Origin: Uloborus plumipes
Lineage: Eukaryota; Arthropoda; Arachnida; Araneae; Uloboridae
Direction of reading: 5' to 3'
NCBI GenBank assembly: GCA_038373865.1
Contig: JAXGGA010002168.1
Span: forward strand, 62,001-126,000
Length of the DNA: 64,000 nucleotides
Made by a program: the position numbers and the translations under genes. Positions 1-11,186 of this stretch are shown one piece after another (the stretch's first letter is position 1; each line of letters opens with the position of its first letter). Under the pieces are notes generated by a model. The model did no database searches and was not told the DNA's origin. It saw only the letters and a program-made list of their open reading frames with translations.

Positions 1-94
1 GTCATCAGTTACTGTAGTGGCTAGTGGCCGACCTTACCCTGATCAACGTCTAACATTTCCTATTTCTTGGAATTGATTCCACAGCCTTTTAACA

Positions 95-400
95 CTGGGG
101 GCCGTGGTGGCCCGATCGGTAAGGCATCGGACTCGTGTCCGGAGGGACCCGGGTTCGAAACCCAGCCGATCAAAGATCCACCGCCTTGATTAATGGTGGC
201 TGGGAGGAGTTAAAAATGTCCTCCAAGTGAAACGATACCTCTGGGGGTGCTGGGCCCTAGGGCTTGCTCGACCCTAGGTTCTGGTTCAAAATTAAGAACA
301 GAGCGCTCTTCAGGGCCCTATCCCGGTTAAACCACGAAGCTGTGGTAGGTACGGCGGACCCTGGAGAGTGTGAAGTGAAGCCTTGTAACACTTCTGACGA
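95..400 (+). repeat. tRNA-derived SINE, copy 1
   Basis: The head reads like a tRNA gene: an A-box-like stretch at about 107-121 and a perfect B box (GGTTCGAAACC) at 152-162. It is followed by a conserved non-tRNA body. The body recurs at 9036-9312 and 11187-11440, including the phrases 'gatcaaagatccaccg', 'gtgaaacgatacctctggg' and 'accctggag'. This is the structure of a pol III-transcribed SINE. It is not a functional tRNA, because no acceptor stem closes around the boxes. The 3' limit is approximate. The open frame at 264-494 lies in and beyond the SINE body and is not considered a gene. Confidence 0.75.
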
Positions 401-499
401 CTCCACATCATCCGCGACACTACTTTGTGTTTGCCCGGATTCCAGCCTGCCTATAACAGGTCATGGCATTGATTCCTGTAAATCACGTTGTTGAAACAT

Positions 500-1160
500 T
501 CTCAAGTACCCTTGCCTCCTAAAAAAAATATTAAAAAACTACAGTGCTATTGAATTTCAACAGTTTCTGCAATAAAGCGGACATCCCGATTTCTGCACTC
601 ATCTCCTTTTCAGGTTTTTGACGTCATTAACTTTAATTTGCATATAAAGTTTTCTTCCGTTTCCTGGTAGGTTTTAAATTATGGACGATTCATTTTATGT
701 TACTTATTGATATATATCTTTGCGTAATTTTACTAAAACCATGTGCCACCTTTGAGTAGTTTAGTTGCCATGACTTTTGCCTCAACCCTCATGTAAAGTT
801 AAATTTTTTTGTAGTGATGTTCAAATATGTCTCAATCGTTTTATTTTCATGCAAACAAGTTGAAGCGATGGTTCTGGGTTTATATTTTGGCTAGAACAAC
901 ATTAGTTATTTCTTAAATAAGTTGGTTTTAACATCATTGTCATGAAAAATGTAAAACTATTTCGCGAAAAGACTCAGAACCTATATACTTCATTAAAAAT
1001 GAGCATTAAACGAAATATTAGACAGCAAAAGAGACTGCTTTTTTGTTTAAAGTTATATTTTACCAGTATCTTTTTTCAGATGATTGTGCATATTCAATGT
1101 ATTACATGGATTATCTCATTATATCTCAAGTTGGTTTGTATATACACTGCTTGCCACCGT
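500..1160. other. AT-rich stretch without recognised features
   Basis: No exon, RNA or repeat boundary could be supported here. Short open frames are low-complexity and lack splice or coding signals. Confidence 0.5.
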
Positions 1161-1163
1161 AAA

Positions 1164-2540
1164 TGCAACACCATGAAGAAAGAGTGCAAATATGAAATTT
1201 ACAACATGCATTAGTGGAGGTGAGATATGCAAATGATCAGAATTTAAGCGCAGACGCACATCATGCGCTCCTGTGGCGCCACCTTGAAAGGCATTTAAGG
1301 CTTGGAGATTTGGTCGATTTTAAGATCCCCAATTGTGTTTTTCTTGTGGTTTTTTCGAAAAAACGATTAATTATACATCGTAGGAAACACCGACCAGCTT
1401 TTGATCAAGTATCCGTGGTCAACAGAGGAAGGAAAGTGGCCAGCCGAGATTATGGCTTACCTTTCATCAAAATCAGCACTCGTGTTGGACGAAATCAAAC
1501 AACTGTAATGCAGATATGTGATCGTTGGATGTATTAGAGTACGCCGGACCGACATGGTGAATTACATCCACCTCAGGGCGCCACTTCACGTGATGATAGG
1601 CGCATTGTGCGCATGGTAATGATGGATCGCTCAGTCACATCACGAACCATAGCACAGCACATTCTGTCTGTAACGCATCATCCAGTGTCCGTGCACACCA
1701 GTCGACCCCGTTTACAGCAAACTGGTCTGTGCGAGACGTCCAATGCTTCGTCTACCCTTGATGCAGAGCCACAGACGTCTCCCACGCCAATGGTGCGATG
1801 AAAGAAGGATATGGATGGCAGAATGGAATGAAATTGTCGTTACCGACGAGACACGCTTCAGTCTGCAACACCACGATGGTCAGACGATGGTCGGATTCAA
1901 ATCTGGATACACCATGGAGAGGTGATGCTAAACAGCTGAGTTATGCACCGCCACACTGGTCCTGCACCGAGTATTATAGTATGGGGGGATATTGGATATC
2001 ACTCTCGCACTCCTCTGGTACGCATTGCCGATACTTTAAACTGCCAGAGCTATATCTCCGAGATTTTGGAAGCAGTTGTCTTTCCTTACCTTCATGACTT
2101 ACCCACAGCCATATTTTAACAGGATAATGCACAACCACACGTGGCACGCATTGTCCAAGGGTTCTTCATCTATCGCCAGATTGAGTTGCTTCCCTGGCTG
2201 TCTCGCTCTCCGGATGTTTCGCCAATAGAAAACGTGTGGTTTGTAGTTGCTCAACGATTGACCTAGATTACAGCCCCAGCTGCTATAACAGATCAACTTT
2301 GGCAACATGCGGAAGCTGCTTGGTTCGCTGAACCCCACGAACACATCCAAAGTCTCTTTGAATCAATTCCGAGGGGTGTGGCAGCGGTGATCTGCAACAA
2401 TGGCGGCTACCCTGGCTACTGATTTTGGCAGGAACGACACTTCACAGAAGTCTATATAAGTTTAATCATTTGATACTTAGTCAACATGTATCTACACAAT
2501 AAATTTTGTTGTGATATCTCTCTTCTTTCTTATTGTTGCA
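1164..2540 (+). mobile_element. Decayed Tc1/mariner DNA transposon
   Basis: The ends show a degraded terminal inverted repeat: 'tgcaacaccatgaagaaag' at 1164 matches the reverse complement of the right end near 2540 (tgttgca, preceded by ttctttctta). Between them is a broken Tc1-like transposase (see the pseudogene entry). The length of about 1.4 kb is right for the family. It lies in the intron upstream of the exon at 2611 and ends about 70 bases before it. Confidence 0.8.
1380..2421 (+). pseudogene. Tc1-like transposase, frameshifted
   Basis: The transposase can be read only by changing frame several times. The N-terminal helix-turn-helix part is in frame from about 1440 to 1540 (ends 'GRNQTTVMQICDRWM'). 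A middle part follows at 1607-1740 ('DRSVTSRTIAQHILSVTHHP'). The first catalytic aspartate sits in 'VTDETRF' near 1830-1850. The second is in a 'QQDNAQPHVARIVQ'-like stretch near 2120-2160. The third acidic residue, in 'SPIENVW', is near 2220. The C-terminus 'NNGGYPGY' stops at about 2421. This DD..D/E order is that of Tc1 transposases. Multiple frameshifts and stops make it inactive. Confidence 0.85.
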
Positions 2541-2610
2541 ACTTGGGTGGCCAGCAGTGTATTTAACGTATTTCACGGATTATCCAGTAACAACATCGCT
2601 TTTCTTGCAG

Positions 2611-2736
2611 AGGATTTAGACAGCCGTGCCATCACGTCATCTTATCGAAATTTCTTGCTCAACTGGCAGCAGTGCCGGGCCTTGCAGGAGTTGAAAAAAG
2701 AAAGCTACACATTGCTCAAGCCCTTCCTACAGGAAC
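2611..2736 (+). CDS. Internal exon of an unidentified plus-strand gene
   Basis: A pyrimidine-rich acceptor (cttttcttgcag) precedes base 2611 and a strong donor (GTGAGT) follows base 2736. The 126-nt exon is open in one frame with intron phase 1 on both sides, so it could be skipped without shifting the frame. The translation is helical and charged, with 'NWQQCRALQELKKES' and 'LLKPFLQE' near the end. Its outgoing phase (one base, C) fits the incoming phase of the exon at 5214 (two bases, AG), giving a joining Gln codon. I do not recognise the family. Earlier exons were not found in the window; the Tc1 relic lies just upstream, so they are probably before position 1. Confidence 0.6.
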
Positions 2737-2740
2737 GTGA

Positions 2741-3780
2741 GTGAATTGTATACTAGACAACTTTCTTTACTTGACTTGCATTGATATTCAGCTTGTTTAA
2801 ATTGACATCTAATTCAGTGAAGAATGTATTAAGTCCTGTCAACATGAAGTTCTCAAAGTGCGTAAATGGGTGAAAAATAATGCATGTTTTTTAACTACAA
2901 ACAGTCAAAATTAGAATAAAATTAAGTTCGTACTTTTGAAACTATTCAGCTTTTGTACTACTTGTTTACGAATTATTGTTCAGTATTAATAAAGAGTTTA
3001 TAGACTGACTTTCTTGCAATTTGTTTTCTATCTCGACAAAAAAAAATTTAACATTCGGTGCTTACTTAAAATCTTTCTGCAAATTCTGCTTGGAAGATCA
3101 GAGGAGACAAAATTGAATTTAAGGAATTGAAATCATCTCGAGTGAGAAATTTTTGGAGCAACTCGGCCATTATTTACCTCAACCGTCTAATATTTTTGGT
3201 TTGTATTGTTTGTGTGATTTCTAATTTTGATGTCCTTTTCTAATTTGGGCTTTTATTAACAAGAGAAAAAATTGCAGTAATATGGGTAATGCGTCAATGG
3301 CGCAGAGTGAGCCATCGAATTTTTAAGGATTATTAGGTTTTTAGATTTTTGATCTCATTCGAAAATGTCTAAACTTGGAAACATTCTAATACCAATTTTT
3401 GACTAAGTTACAGTGGATCATTTGTTTTAATCGTATTTCATAGCTTTAGAACAAAAACTAATAATTAAGAAAAACTGGTTTCTGAATGGCTTTTGGTATT
3501 TTTAGTTTGCTGTCTGTGTGCTATTAAATACGATCAAAACATAATGTATAAAAAATTTTTAATCTCAAAATTGATGCTAAAATTGAAAAGTACAGACAGT
3601 ATTTAGTCTAACAAGAAAATTGTTTTTCTTTTACTTGAAAAAAATATTTCATTGTGCGAGGATCACTTTTCGTGGAATTGCCCTACTGTTCTTCTCCCCT
3701 CACCCCTTTTTTTGGGAAAAAATAAAGGTTCTACTTTTGTTTTTAATAATTACAATACGACACTGGAAAAATAAATGTTG
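2741..3780. other. Intron of the unidentified gene, no recognised element
   Basis: AT-rich sequence between the 2611 exon and the minisatellite. I see no further exon with matching phase. Confidence 0.45.
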
Positions 3781-3782
3781 TT

Positions 3783-4130
3783 TTTACAGTATACTACAGC
3801 TAATTATATAGTAAGTTTACAGCAATAAACTAAAATTGCTAATTTTACAGTAGTAAACTGTGGTATTACTGTGCATTTTACAAACTTTAACTGGAACCTC
3901 TGCTGTCAGTATTTCACTGTTGTTTATACTGTATAATACAGCTAATTTTATGGTAATAAACTGTAAAAATTTTGAATTTTACAATAATAAACTAAAATTG
4001 CTAGCTTTACAGTAATAAACTGTGAAAATTTCTAATTTTACAGTAATAAACTAAAATTGCTAGCTTTACAGTAATACAGTAATAAACTGTAAAATAGCTA
4101 GTTTTACAGTTTATTAATGCGCTTTTACAG
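3783..4130. repeat. Degenerate minisatellite built on a 'ttacagtaataaactgtaa' unit
   Basis: About a dozen imperfect copies of a unit near 20-30 bases alternate 'ttacagtaataaact' with 'aaaattgctaattttacag'. The core is itself palindromic (ttacagt/actgtaa), so the array is a run of small hairpins. It lies directly before the Helitron, in the last intron of the unidentified gene. Confidence 0.75.
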
Positions 4131-4161
4131 TCTTAAAATGAGACCTCTGTTTTCAGTAGTA

Positions 4162-5125
4162 TCTATCTCTATATATTAAAAAAAAGTAAGCTCTAAGATA
4201 TTGTGAAAGGATGTTTGTGGCTGGCCTGCGTCCAGGCTGCCCCGTAGCACCTTCAGACTTGAAACTTGGTACAAAATTTGTTTTTAAATTAATTTTTTAA
4301 GCATAAATTTCCCATACTCCACATAATTAGGGGGCAAAAATTCCCCCCACCCCCTTATGTTAAATATCGTTGGAAAGAGATTTTTTTTCCGAAAAAGAAG
4401 ATGTTTGTTCCATTTCTCTCTGTTAATTAGAACAGGAGATAGAAGTGATTCTAATTTAGCCATTTTTCAAGCCTTACCTCAAACAAAATTATATTACGTT
4501 CAGCCAAACGGCTTCAAAACTTTTCCAACAAGGTCGTGTTCGACAAGGAAAATAGTTGACTCTTCGTTTTGTTTATTGCTTGTCTTAATTCAACAGAATA
4601 TACACGATTACTTATATTTTCTTTATTATTTTTTTAAACATTTAAGAAAGGTTGTTATTCTTTTATGGTATTTTATTTTGTTTACGTGATTTCATACAAA
4701 TTACTTTGCGTATTTGAGTTTTTTTTTTTTTTTCTGCGTGGGAAAGGAGCTGGATTTTTTGTTTGGGCTAGATATTTTACTAAGTTTTTAAATTATGTTC
4801 ATATATTTTCATTTTTTATATCAGGATGGGAGGGAAGGGGGTCTCTTTTATGAATTAAGCGAATTATTCTAAATTGTAAAGGAAGTGTTACTGTGCTTTT
4901 AAAGGGTATGTGAGCATTTCAGTTGTAGAAAATGTTTATTTTACATCAAGATGGGGAGGGGGGGGGGATTATTTTCTTTTCAGCGGGGACGCCGTATTCG
5001 GTGGCACATAGTCGATTTGACTTCAAACCACCAGATGAAGGTTAATGATTGAGCCGCCGAAGGCGGTGAGGTAGTCGGCGCAGGCGACGAATGGGGGTTG
5101 GTGAGCAGGGGACGGAGCCCCCTAG
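4162..5125 (+). mobile_element. Non-autonomous Helitron
   Basis: The 5' end begins TCTATCTCTATATATTAA, directly after an A. The 3' end is CTAG at 5122-5125, directly before a T. That is the A|TC...CTRR|T insertion pattern of Helitrons. A GC hairpin (GGGG ACGGAG CCCC, 5108-5121) abuts the CTAG. About 60-110 bases upstream is a GC-rich subterminal stretch (gccgccgaaggcggtgagg). No Rep/helicase coding sequence is present in the 964 bases, so this is a non-autonomous copy. A start similar to this one is seen at 59158. Confidence 0.7.
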
Positions 5126-5213
5126 TACTGTAAAAACAACAATTTAAATTTTTTTCAGTGCATATGATTTTGAAATGGCTCGTAACAACAACACTACCCC
5201 CCTGCTTTTCCAG

Positions 5214-5425
5214 AGATCCACTGCAGGCAGCTGACCCCTGCCAGTTCCCGCCAAAGCAGCGTCTCCAGTTCCCAATCCGAGACCGCAACGGCCGGGACGC
5301 GGTCCCGCTCCGTCCAGCGGAAGTCCCAGGCCCAGGGCAAGTCCCTGTCCAGGGCGCGGTCCCTGCAGGAAGTGCGCAACAAAATCGTCAAGAGGTTCAC
5401 CAGGGGCGGCAGGGCGAAGGAGTGA
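5214..5425 (+). CDS. Terminal exon of the unidentified plus-strand gene
   Basis: The acceptor cctgcttttccag precedes base 5214. The exon opens with two bases (AG) completing the codon begun by the exon at 2611, then runs 69 codons to TGA at 5423-5425. The composition is far more GC-rich than the surroundings, as expected for coding sequence. The product is a basic, serine-rich tail: 'SSRQSSVSSSQSE', several RSRS-like pairs, then 'LQEVRNKIVKRF' and a Gly/Arg-rich end. Such a tail looks disordered and phosphorylatable. The longer overlapping frame from 5158 is proline-rich and runs through the intron, so it is a shadow. No family was recognised. Confidence 0.65.
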
Positions 5426-5465
5426 CCTCTCTGGCTTACAACAAATCTTGTCTTTTTACTGTTGT

Positions 5466-5471
5466 AATAAA
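5466..5471 (+). promoter_or_regulatory. Polyadenylation signal AATAAA
   Basis: AATAAA lies 41 bases after the stop codon of the terminal exon and is followed by a T-rich downstream stretch, as expected for a 3' end. Confidence 0.65.
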
Positions 5472-5543
5472 TGTGTATTTTTTTTCACTTTTCTCTTGTT
5501 TTGTTTTTTTTCTTCTTTTTTAATCCATCATCATCTCGAGCGT

Positions 5544-5838
5544 CTGACTCAGTCAAGGCAACGCCTCCTTAATACTAAATGCTTTCTGGTTTTTAACACA
5601 GAGCAAAATTTCTCCCTTTGTTCGTAACGCACTGTCATCTGTCGCATTTAACAACTGGTTAATTTCTAAATTTAAATTCAAAAATTAACCAATAAAATAT
5701 TTAATTCGAACACTATTTGGATCCATCGCCAATAACTGCAAGCCGCAAGGAGGCGTTTTGTTTCGAACAAATGCATCCCGCTTTAATGCAAATGTTGTAA
5801 GCATTTAGTATTAAGGAGGTGTTGCGTTTATTCAGTCA
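5544..5838. mobile_element. MITE with about 40-bp inverted repeats
   Basis: The left end 'tgactcagtcaaggcaac' plus 'cctccttaatactaaatgct' is mirrored at the right end (agcatttagtattaaggagg...tcagtca). The 295-bp body is AT-rich without coding capacity. It sits just after the 3' end of the unidentified gene. Confidence 0.75.
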
Positions 5839-6461
5839 CATACATACACACAAACAAGCAACAAGCAAACGCACATGTGAAATCAATAAAAGCGTATGAA
5901 AAACTGGTTTTATTTAAAAATCACTGCTCTTTTTATGCATCGTGAACATGCGTAGCGCTTAAACAAACTTAAAAATTGCATAAAAAATACTGAGGAAAGG
6001 GGTAAATAAAAATATATTGGGAGTGTTGATCTATATTTGGACGAGGAGTCGAGGGGCTTAAAATCAGGAATAAAGCAAGTTTTTCGTAGCAAATAAATCG
6101 TAGCATTCTTTCCATGAGTTCTGAAGAAAAATTTATAAAAAACCGCTTTTTTTAAAAAAGTTCTAAAGCCAAAAAGTGCTCGAATACGTTAGACATCACC
6201 CCCCCCCCCCAAAAAAAAAGCGAAATATAAACAGTTTTCGTCATTTCTCGCACTGACCAAGACTTTTCGCGCATGAACAATACTTCCTTGAAGCGCGCGA
6301 AGTTAGTTCTGCTTCATTTTAAGATTATTTAGATCAGCTGGTTGTTTGTGACATTTGTTTCACGCGTTATGATTTCTTTTACAAATTTAAATGAAAAAGG
6401 GCTTTATTTAGATCCAAGTCAGCCACTTTTATCAAAGCAAAATTATTGCTGTGATGAAGTA

Positions 6462-6620
6462 CTGTCGTCTCCGCTTAATCGGGTAACAGATAAACGAATA
6501 CCCGCTTAGAGCTTATACGAATAAAATATCTCGGAACCGATACCCATAAACGATATGTTAAAGATCCCCGCTTAATCGAATACCCCGTTTAATCGAATAA
6601 TATTTCTTGGAACTGGCGGT
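6462..6620 (+). mobile_element. Truncated pogo-like MITE (family of 55138)
   Basis: The sequence starting 'ctgtcgtctccgcttaatcg' matches the left part of the element at 55138-55312, including the phrases 'gataaacgaatacc', 'agatcccc.cttaatc' and 'gaataatatttcttggaac'. After about 6610 the similarity stops and no right inverted repeat was found nearby. Confidence 0.6.
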
Positions 6621-7310
6621 ATCTGAAAGCACGTTTAGTGGTTCTGATTTAGAATTTTCTAACGGAAGAGCGACGTGTGAAGCTTCAAATAGTGAAAAGA
6701 TTCCAACGAAAATGGATCAGATATGAAATTGTTTTTGTTTCTAACAATTTTTCTCATTTTCGATACCTTTTTTAAAAAGAAATCACTTCGTTTTGGAGAA
6801 GAATTTGCCAAAAAAAAAGTGTTACTGTTGACAATTCCATTAAATGTGGATTATGTGAGAATTTTTTTAAAAGTGCAACGGTATTTTCAGGAACACATGA
6901 AAAAAATACATGCTGAGACAAATTGTTTGAACTCTTTACAAAAATGCTCACTCTGTGAAAAAAAATATTTTCAAAATTAACATAGACAAACATTTGGAAG
7001 AAAATCATGACATTGTCCTAAGTATGTATGAAATATATTTCCCTTTACTGTCTAAAATTTTTTCGTACGACCTCCGCCTCATCTGCGCACGCGCCAAGTC
7101 TCTTCGGACTATCTCGAAATAGGGGGAAAAGCAACGAGGAAGTAGTAAGCGAACGAAAGCTGAAGGCATCGGGCAGTGCGCATCCAAAACCTAACTCCCC
7201 TTTTTCAGATGGAAGCGTCCGTGGCTGCCAGGCGCACAAAACGCAAACAGACAGTACTTGAAGCGTTTACAGATCGGCGCAAGAGTGTTGAAAAAATAAA
7301 TAAATAAAGT
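6620..7310 (+). pseudogene. Possible C2H2 zinc-finger relic
   Basis: Near 6888-7010 the translation shows 'QEHMKKIHAETN', then 'CSLCEKKYF', a one-base frameshift, and 'IDKHLEENH'. That is the spacing of a C2H2 finger (C-x2-C ... H-x4-H) preceded by the end of another. A separate open stretch at 7209-7306 follows a good acceptor (ccttttttcag) and reads 'RRTKRKQTVLEAF' before a stop and AATAAATAAA. It may be the tail of the same decayed gene or of a pogo-type transposase. Low confidence: short, interrupted and in AT-rich sequence. Confidence 0.3.
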
Positions 7311-7319
7311 TTCGAAATC

Positions 7320-9030
7320 AGCGAAGTAACTCTAATGCTGAAAAAAAGGGATAGTTACTGTGAGTGCCATCGTTCTAAAAAAAGTTTTCAAAGCCTTCTG
7401 AACAAGAGTGTCACGCTATAGCCTTTTAAATAATTTCAAAGAACTAAGTTTGAAGTTTAATTTTTAATATTAATGCATTATTGCGATTTTTTTATTTCGT
7501 TTTAAAAAATGAAAAAACGTATTTATATAAAAAAAGTTAAATTTTTTAAAAAAAATTCAATACTTTTTTAGACTTTTCTGTCTATTAGAAAGCATTAATT
7601 GACTTTTGACACGATTTAGTAGACCTAGTAAAAGAATGATGCAAAACTGATGAAAATTAAACGAATTATACAGAATTATTTGAAAAATATTGATTTTAGG
7701 TTCGAATGCTGTATCGCCCCCCACCCCAAGAGAATAAGTAGAAATTTAAAAACTCAGAAATACCGCAATTAAAAAATGACGGTTAACTCAACTAGTGACG
7801 CAGCCAAAGCTGTTACATAGGATCATACCCCAACCCCTCGTGAAGAACCAGATTTTTGAAAATGAACACACATGCAAGGGCATAGAATAGCGTTTTTCGA
7901 CCTTTGATCTCGAAAAGTTCAAATGCCAACCCGTATGAAAAATTTCCCGCTACACCCACTGAAATCACCCATGGTATATCATTGTAGTTAATTCACTTAA
8001 AAAAAAGCGTATTGAAAGGAAATAATTGAAGGTAATGCTCACATGAGGGAATCACAAGCATTGAAATTAGAGGCTGAGTACCTTCACCATTGACCGACTT
8101 GTCACTACGGACTGAGTGTGCAGTCCACCTTCTTGCAAAAAAAATGCGAGCTGATTATTACGGTACTTTCTGGAGTATGCGCCGCAGCCATTGTAAGCGC
8201 CGCATTCTAAGTTACACAATTTGAAAGCAAAATTGATAGTCAAAAAACCCGTTTTTTTCCCATGAATGAACTGGGTTTTCCCACCCTTACATCTCTAACT
8301 AGAAGGTTCAATGTAAACGACTGCTATCAAAAATTTGTAGAGATAGGTCCCTGCATTTCCTTTCGAATCGCCACCCAAATAAGTCATTATTTTCCAAACT
8401 CTGAGGTCCTTCCTGCTAACAATGTAAACTAATGAGACATGATTTTCTACTTCAAGCTTTTCTATTTCAGTAGCTCACAGCTGTTCTTGTCAAGTGTTAA
8501 CTTTTAAACACTTTCATGAACATTCCATAATCTCTAGCGATGTAGATTAAAAAAAGTCTCGCTTTGATCGCAGCTGTTTCGAGGACTGATATTTGGCTGG
8601 ATATCTCGTGCGAAAAAGCAAAGGGTTTCCATGGAGAGATAACTAGCTGACTTTAAAATGCTCCTCCTTCATTGATCTTTCCTTTCCGAATTTTCAACCA
8701 TCTGAAGGTATGTATGAGTAAAACTCTCCTATTTCTCTCACTGAAAGTAGGTAAAGAGTCTGAAATTTTTGACATATATTTAAAACAACTTTGGATGAAA
8801 TCATTGATATATACTGGTGTTTAGTAAATCTCTTACGCAAATATATTAATTAATTTTAAATTGACAGTTTTTGTGCGCTGAAATTTTTCTCAGATCAATA
8901 CAGCTAAATCGTGTAAATGCGGATACTCAAATCTAGGGTTGTCCACCAAGAATCATGGCACAAATTGCGTCATAGACATTTTAAGGGGCGGGGGGTTCTG
9001 TATGGTAGTACTGAGGTCCGTGTTGACTCC
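7320..9030. other. Intergenic AT-rich DNA
   Basis: No exon, RNA or clear repeat boundary could be supported. Poly(A) and poly(T) runs are frequent. Confidence 0.45.
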
Positions 9031-9035
9031 AAAAG

Positions 9036-9312
9036 AAAGGCATCGGACTCTTAACCGCAGGGTCGCGAACTCGATCCCAGCTGATCGAAGATCCACCGTG
9101 GTCACTAACGGCGGCTGGGGCACGTTAAATATGTCCGTGGCCACAAATTCCTCCAAGTTCGCATTCCAAATCAATAGCTCTGTGTGCACTGGACCAGGGG
9201 TTTGCTCGGTTCCTCGTCTGGATCAAAAGACTAGAGGGCTCTGCAAGGCCAATGCAACAGGTTAAACCACGTGCACTGAAAGAAAGGGGAACCCTGGAAA
9301 TTGTGATTGTGT
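9036..9312 (+). repeat. tRNA-derived SINE, copy 2 (diverged)
   Basis: The sequence carries 'aaggcatcggactct', a decayed B box (gaactcgatccc), then 'gatcgaagatccaccg', 'ccaggggtttgctcgg' and 'accctgga', parallel to copy 1 and copy 3. The overlapping open frames here are repeat sequence, not genes. Confidence 0.7.
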
Positions 9313-9841
9313 GGTAGCGAATCGCACCTTGGGCTATGAGCATCTATGCTGGAGCTATTTGGCAGAAACTATTTTAAATTTAAAAGAATATGATAGCACA
9401 AAAGTAACTGCTTGTACTTTTCTCACACCTTATTTGATTTGTTACAATTGTTATTTGTTTTTGTTTTTTTATTTCACCTTTTTGGGACTTTATTTATAGC
9501 TCCGTGATAACTTTTGGCGGGGAAAAGTTTTCCTATTTCATTCTAATCATTTAAATAATTATTTGTTTTATGAATTTGTATTTTATTCATGTCATATGCG
9601 ACTATACTACATTATAGTAAGCCATAAAGTACCATATGAAAGTTAGTACATACAAACGCTTAGTTTTATAGCAGTTGTATTCCAAAAATATTGTTACGAG
9701 GATTTGAATGGCTTCGCAGAAAAAAAACAACAAATAAGCACGATTCATGGGAAAAAAACATCAATGATTTAAGAAATTTATGAATGAAGATGAATTGCAG
9801 TGAGAATAATATAGAAACAGAAAGCTTTTAAATGATGGTTT

Positions 9842-10936
9842 CAGTGGCGTATATATGCTAAAATTTTGGAGAGGGCCGATATGACCCGATTTTTGGCCTC
9901 CCCCCCCTCTCCTCTCTTAAGGTGATTAAGAAAGGAGAGGATTGAGCTCCCTTTGACAATTTAATCAAAATTGAAGGTAATTTTAGGCTGTTTTGATGAC
10001 GCTAAGGGTTTGGGTCTCCTATCGGAAACTTTCTGAAACTGAAATTTTAAATACGAAATTTTAAGCAATCTTCAGTGGTACGGGAATTCGGTAGCGCGCT
10101 ATAAATTCGGGCTAAAAACACATTAAGGGCTGGTTTCCTAGAATCGTCGCCGACGCCGGGCGCGACGCACGCTGGAATCAGAACCAGTTTGATTGGAGCG
10201 TGGCATGAAGCGACGTCACTCTGCTGCTCAGGCGCATGCACAGAAGGCGGCGGCGTCTGTCGCCTCGCCAGAGATCGACGATTTCACTCCTAGGAAACCG
10301 GGCCTTTAGGAATTTAGCTTGGAAGACGGTAGACCAAGTGTAGGGAGGGTAGAGATCTCTTCCGGAAGTTGTTTTAATTTTAAATTCCTGAAGTGCTATT
10401 TTAGGCTATGGAACAATTTATTAGAGAAGAGGCAGATAAAGAACTTTCCTTCGGATTTTTTTTTTTGAAATTAAAGTGTAAAAAAAAAAAAAATACAATT
10501 TTTAGTATCGTTGATGATAATGGGGATTAGAATAGGGATTTGGTGATCTTATACCTGGGAAGTTTTATGTAACTGAAGGTCTAAAAGGTGGAATTTTAGG
10601 ATCTTTAATCTCTACAAGGGAGTCAAAATTCTCTTTTGATTCCATGTTTGGAGCCGCACTTGAATTTATTGCCCTCTGAAAGTTTCACCACAGACACTTT
10701 GCTACATAAATTCGGCTCAGGAAAGCATATGTATAGTTTTAATTTTTGCTACTCGTGAAGAAAATAAACGTTGCTCCCCCCTCTGTCTCGGCTGCTTTCC
10801 CCTGGCGTAAACCTTTTTTTTTTTCGGAGATCAAAGCTCGGAAGTTCTTTATCAGCAAATGCAAACATTTTATGTTTTATTAAAAAAAAAAAAATCTTAA
10901 AATTGGGAGCCCCCCCCCCTCCCTATATACGCCCTT
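9842..10936. mobile_element. Probable hAT-like non-autonomous element
   Basis: The left end 'cagtggcgtatata' faces a right end 'tatatacgccctt' (inverted repeat of about 11 bases). The flanking octamers (tgatggtt and ggacggtt) agree at six of eight positions, consistent with a decayed 8-bp target duplication. There is no transposase. A separate GC-rich MITE (10125-10307) is inserted in it. Confidence 0.5.
10125..10307. mobile_element. GC-rich MITE nested in the 9842 element
   Basis: The ends 'aagggctggtttcctag' and 'ctaggaaaccgggcctt' are inverted repeats, extended inward by CGTCG/CGACG. The 183-bp body is rich in CG dinucleotides (gccgacgccgggcgcgacgc), in sharp contrast with the surrounding AT-rich DNA. 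This suggests a more recent insertion than its host element. Confidence 0.7.
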
Positions 10937-11186
10937 GGACGGTTTCATAAAACTTACAAACGAATTGAGATAATCAGGCCTGTCAATTCGAGATTTTCCT
11001 CGGATCATGAGCTAATCGGATCATGAACCAATCGATCATAAAACGAATCGCGAACTTAAAATTTAAAGGCTCTATTTGTGCCCCCCCCCCCACACACACA
11101 CACAGACACACTTCAGCAGAGCCGTCTCAAAAGAAGACGAATCCCGTTGCGAATATTTTTAGGCGCTCTCTGTTCCCACACATACT

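Noticed and set aside
110..180. Possible tRNA gene
   Set aside because: A and B boxes are present but no acceptor stem or anticodon arm folds, and the same unit recurs as a SINE.
264..494. 76-codon open frame
   Set aside because: Begins in the body of SINE copy 1 and runs past it, with no coding signals.
5158..5523. Longest open frame over the terminal exon of the unidentified gene
   Set aside because: It reads through the intron and acceptor. The frame with matching phase and the stop before AATAAA is the better choice.
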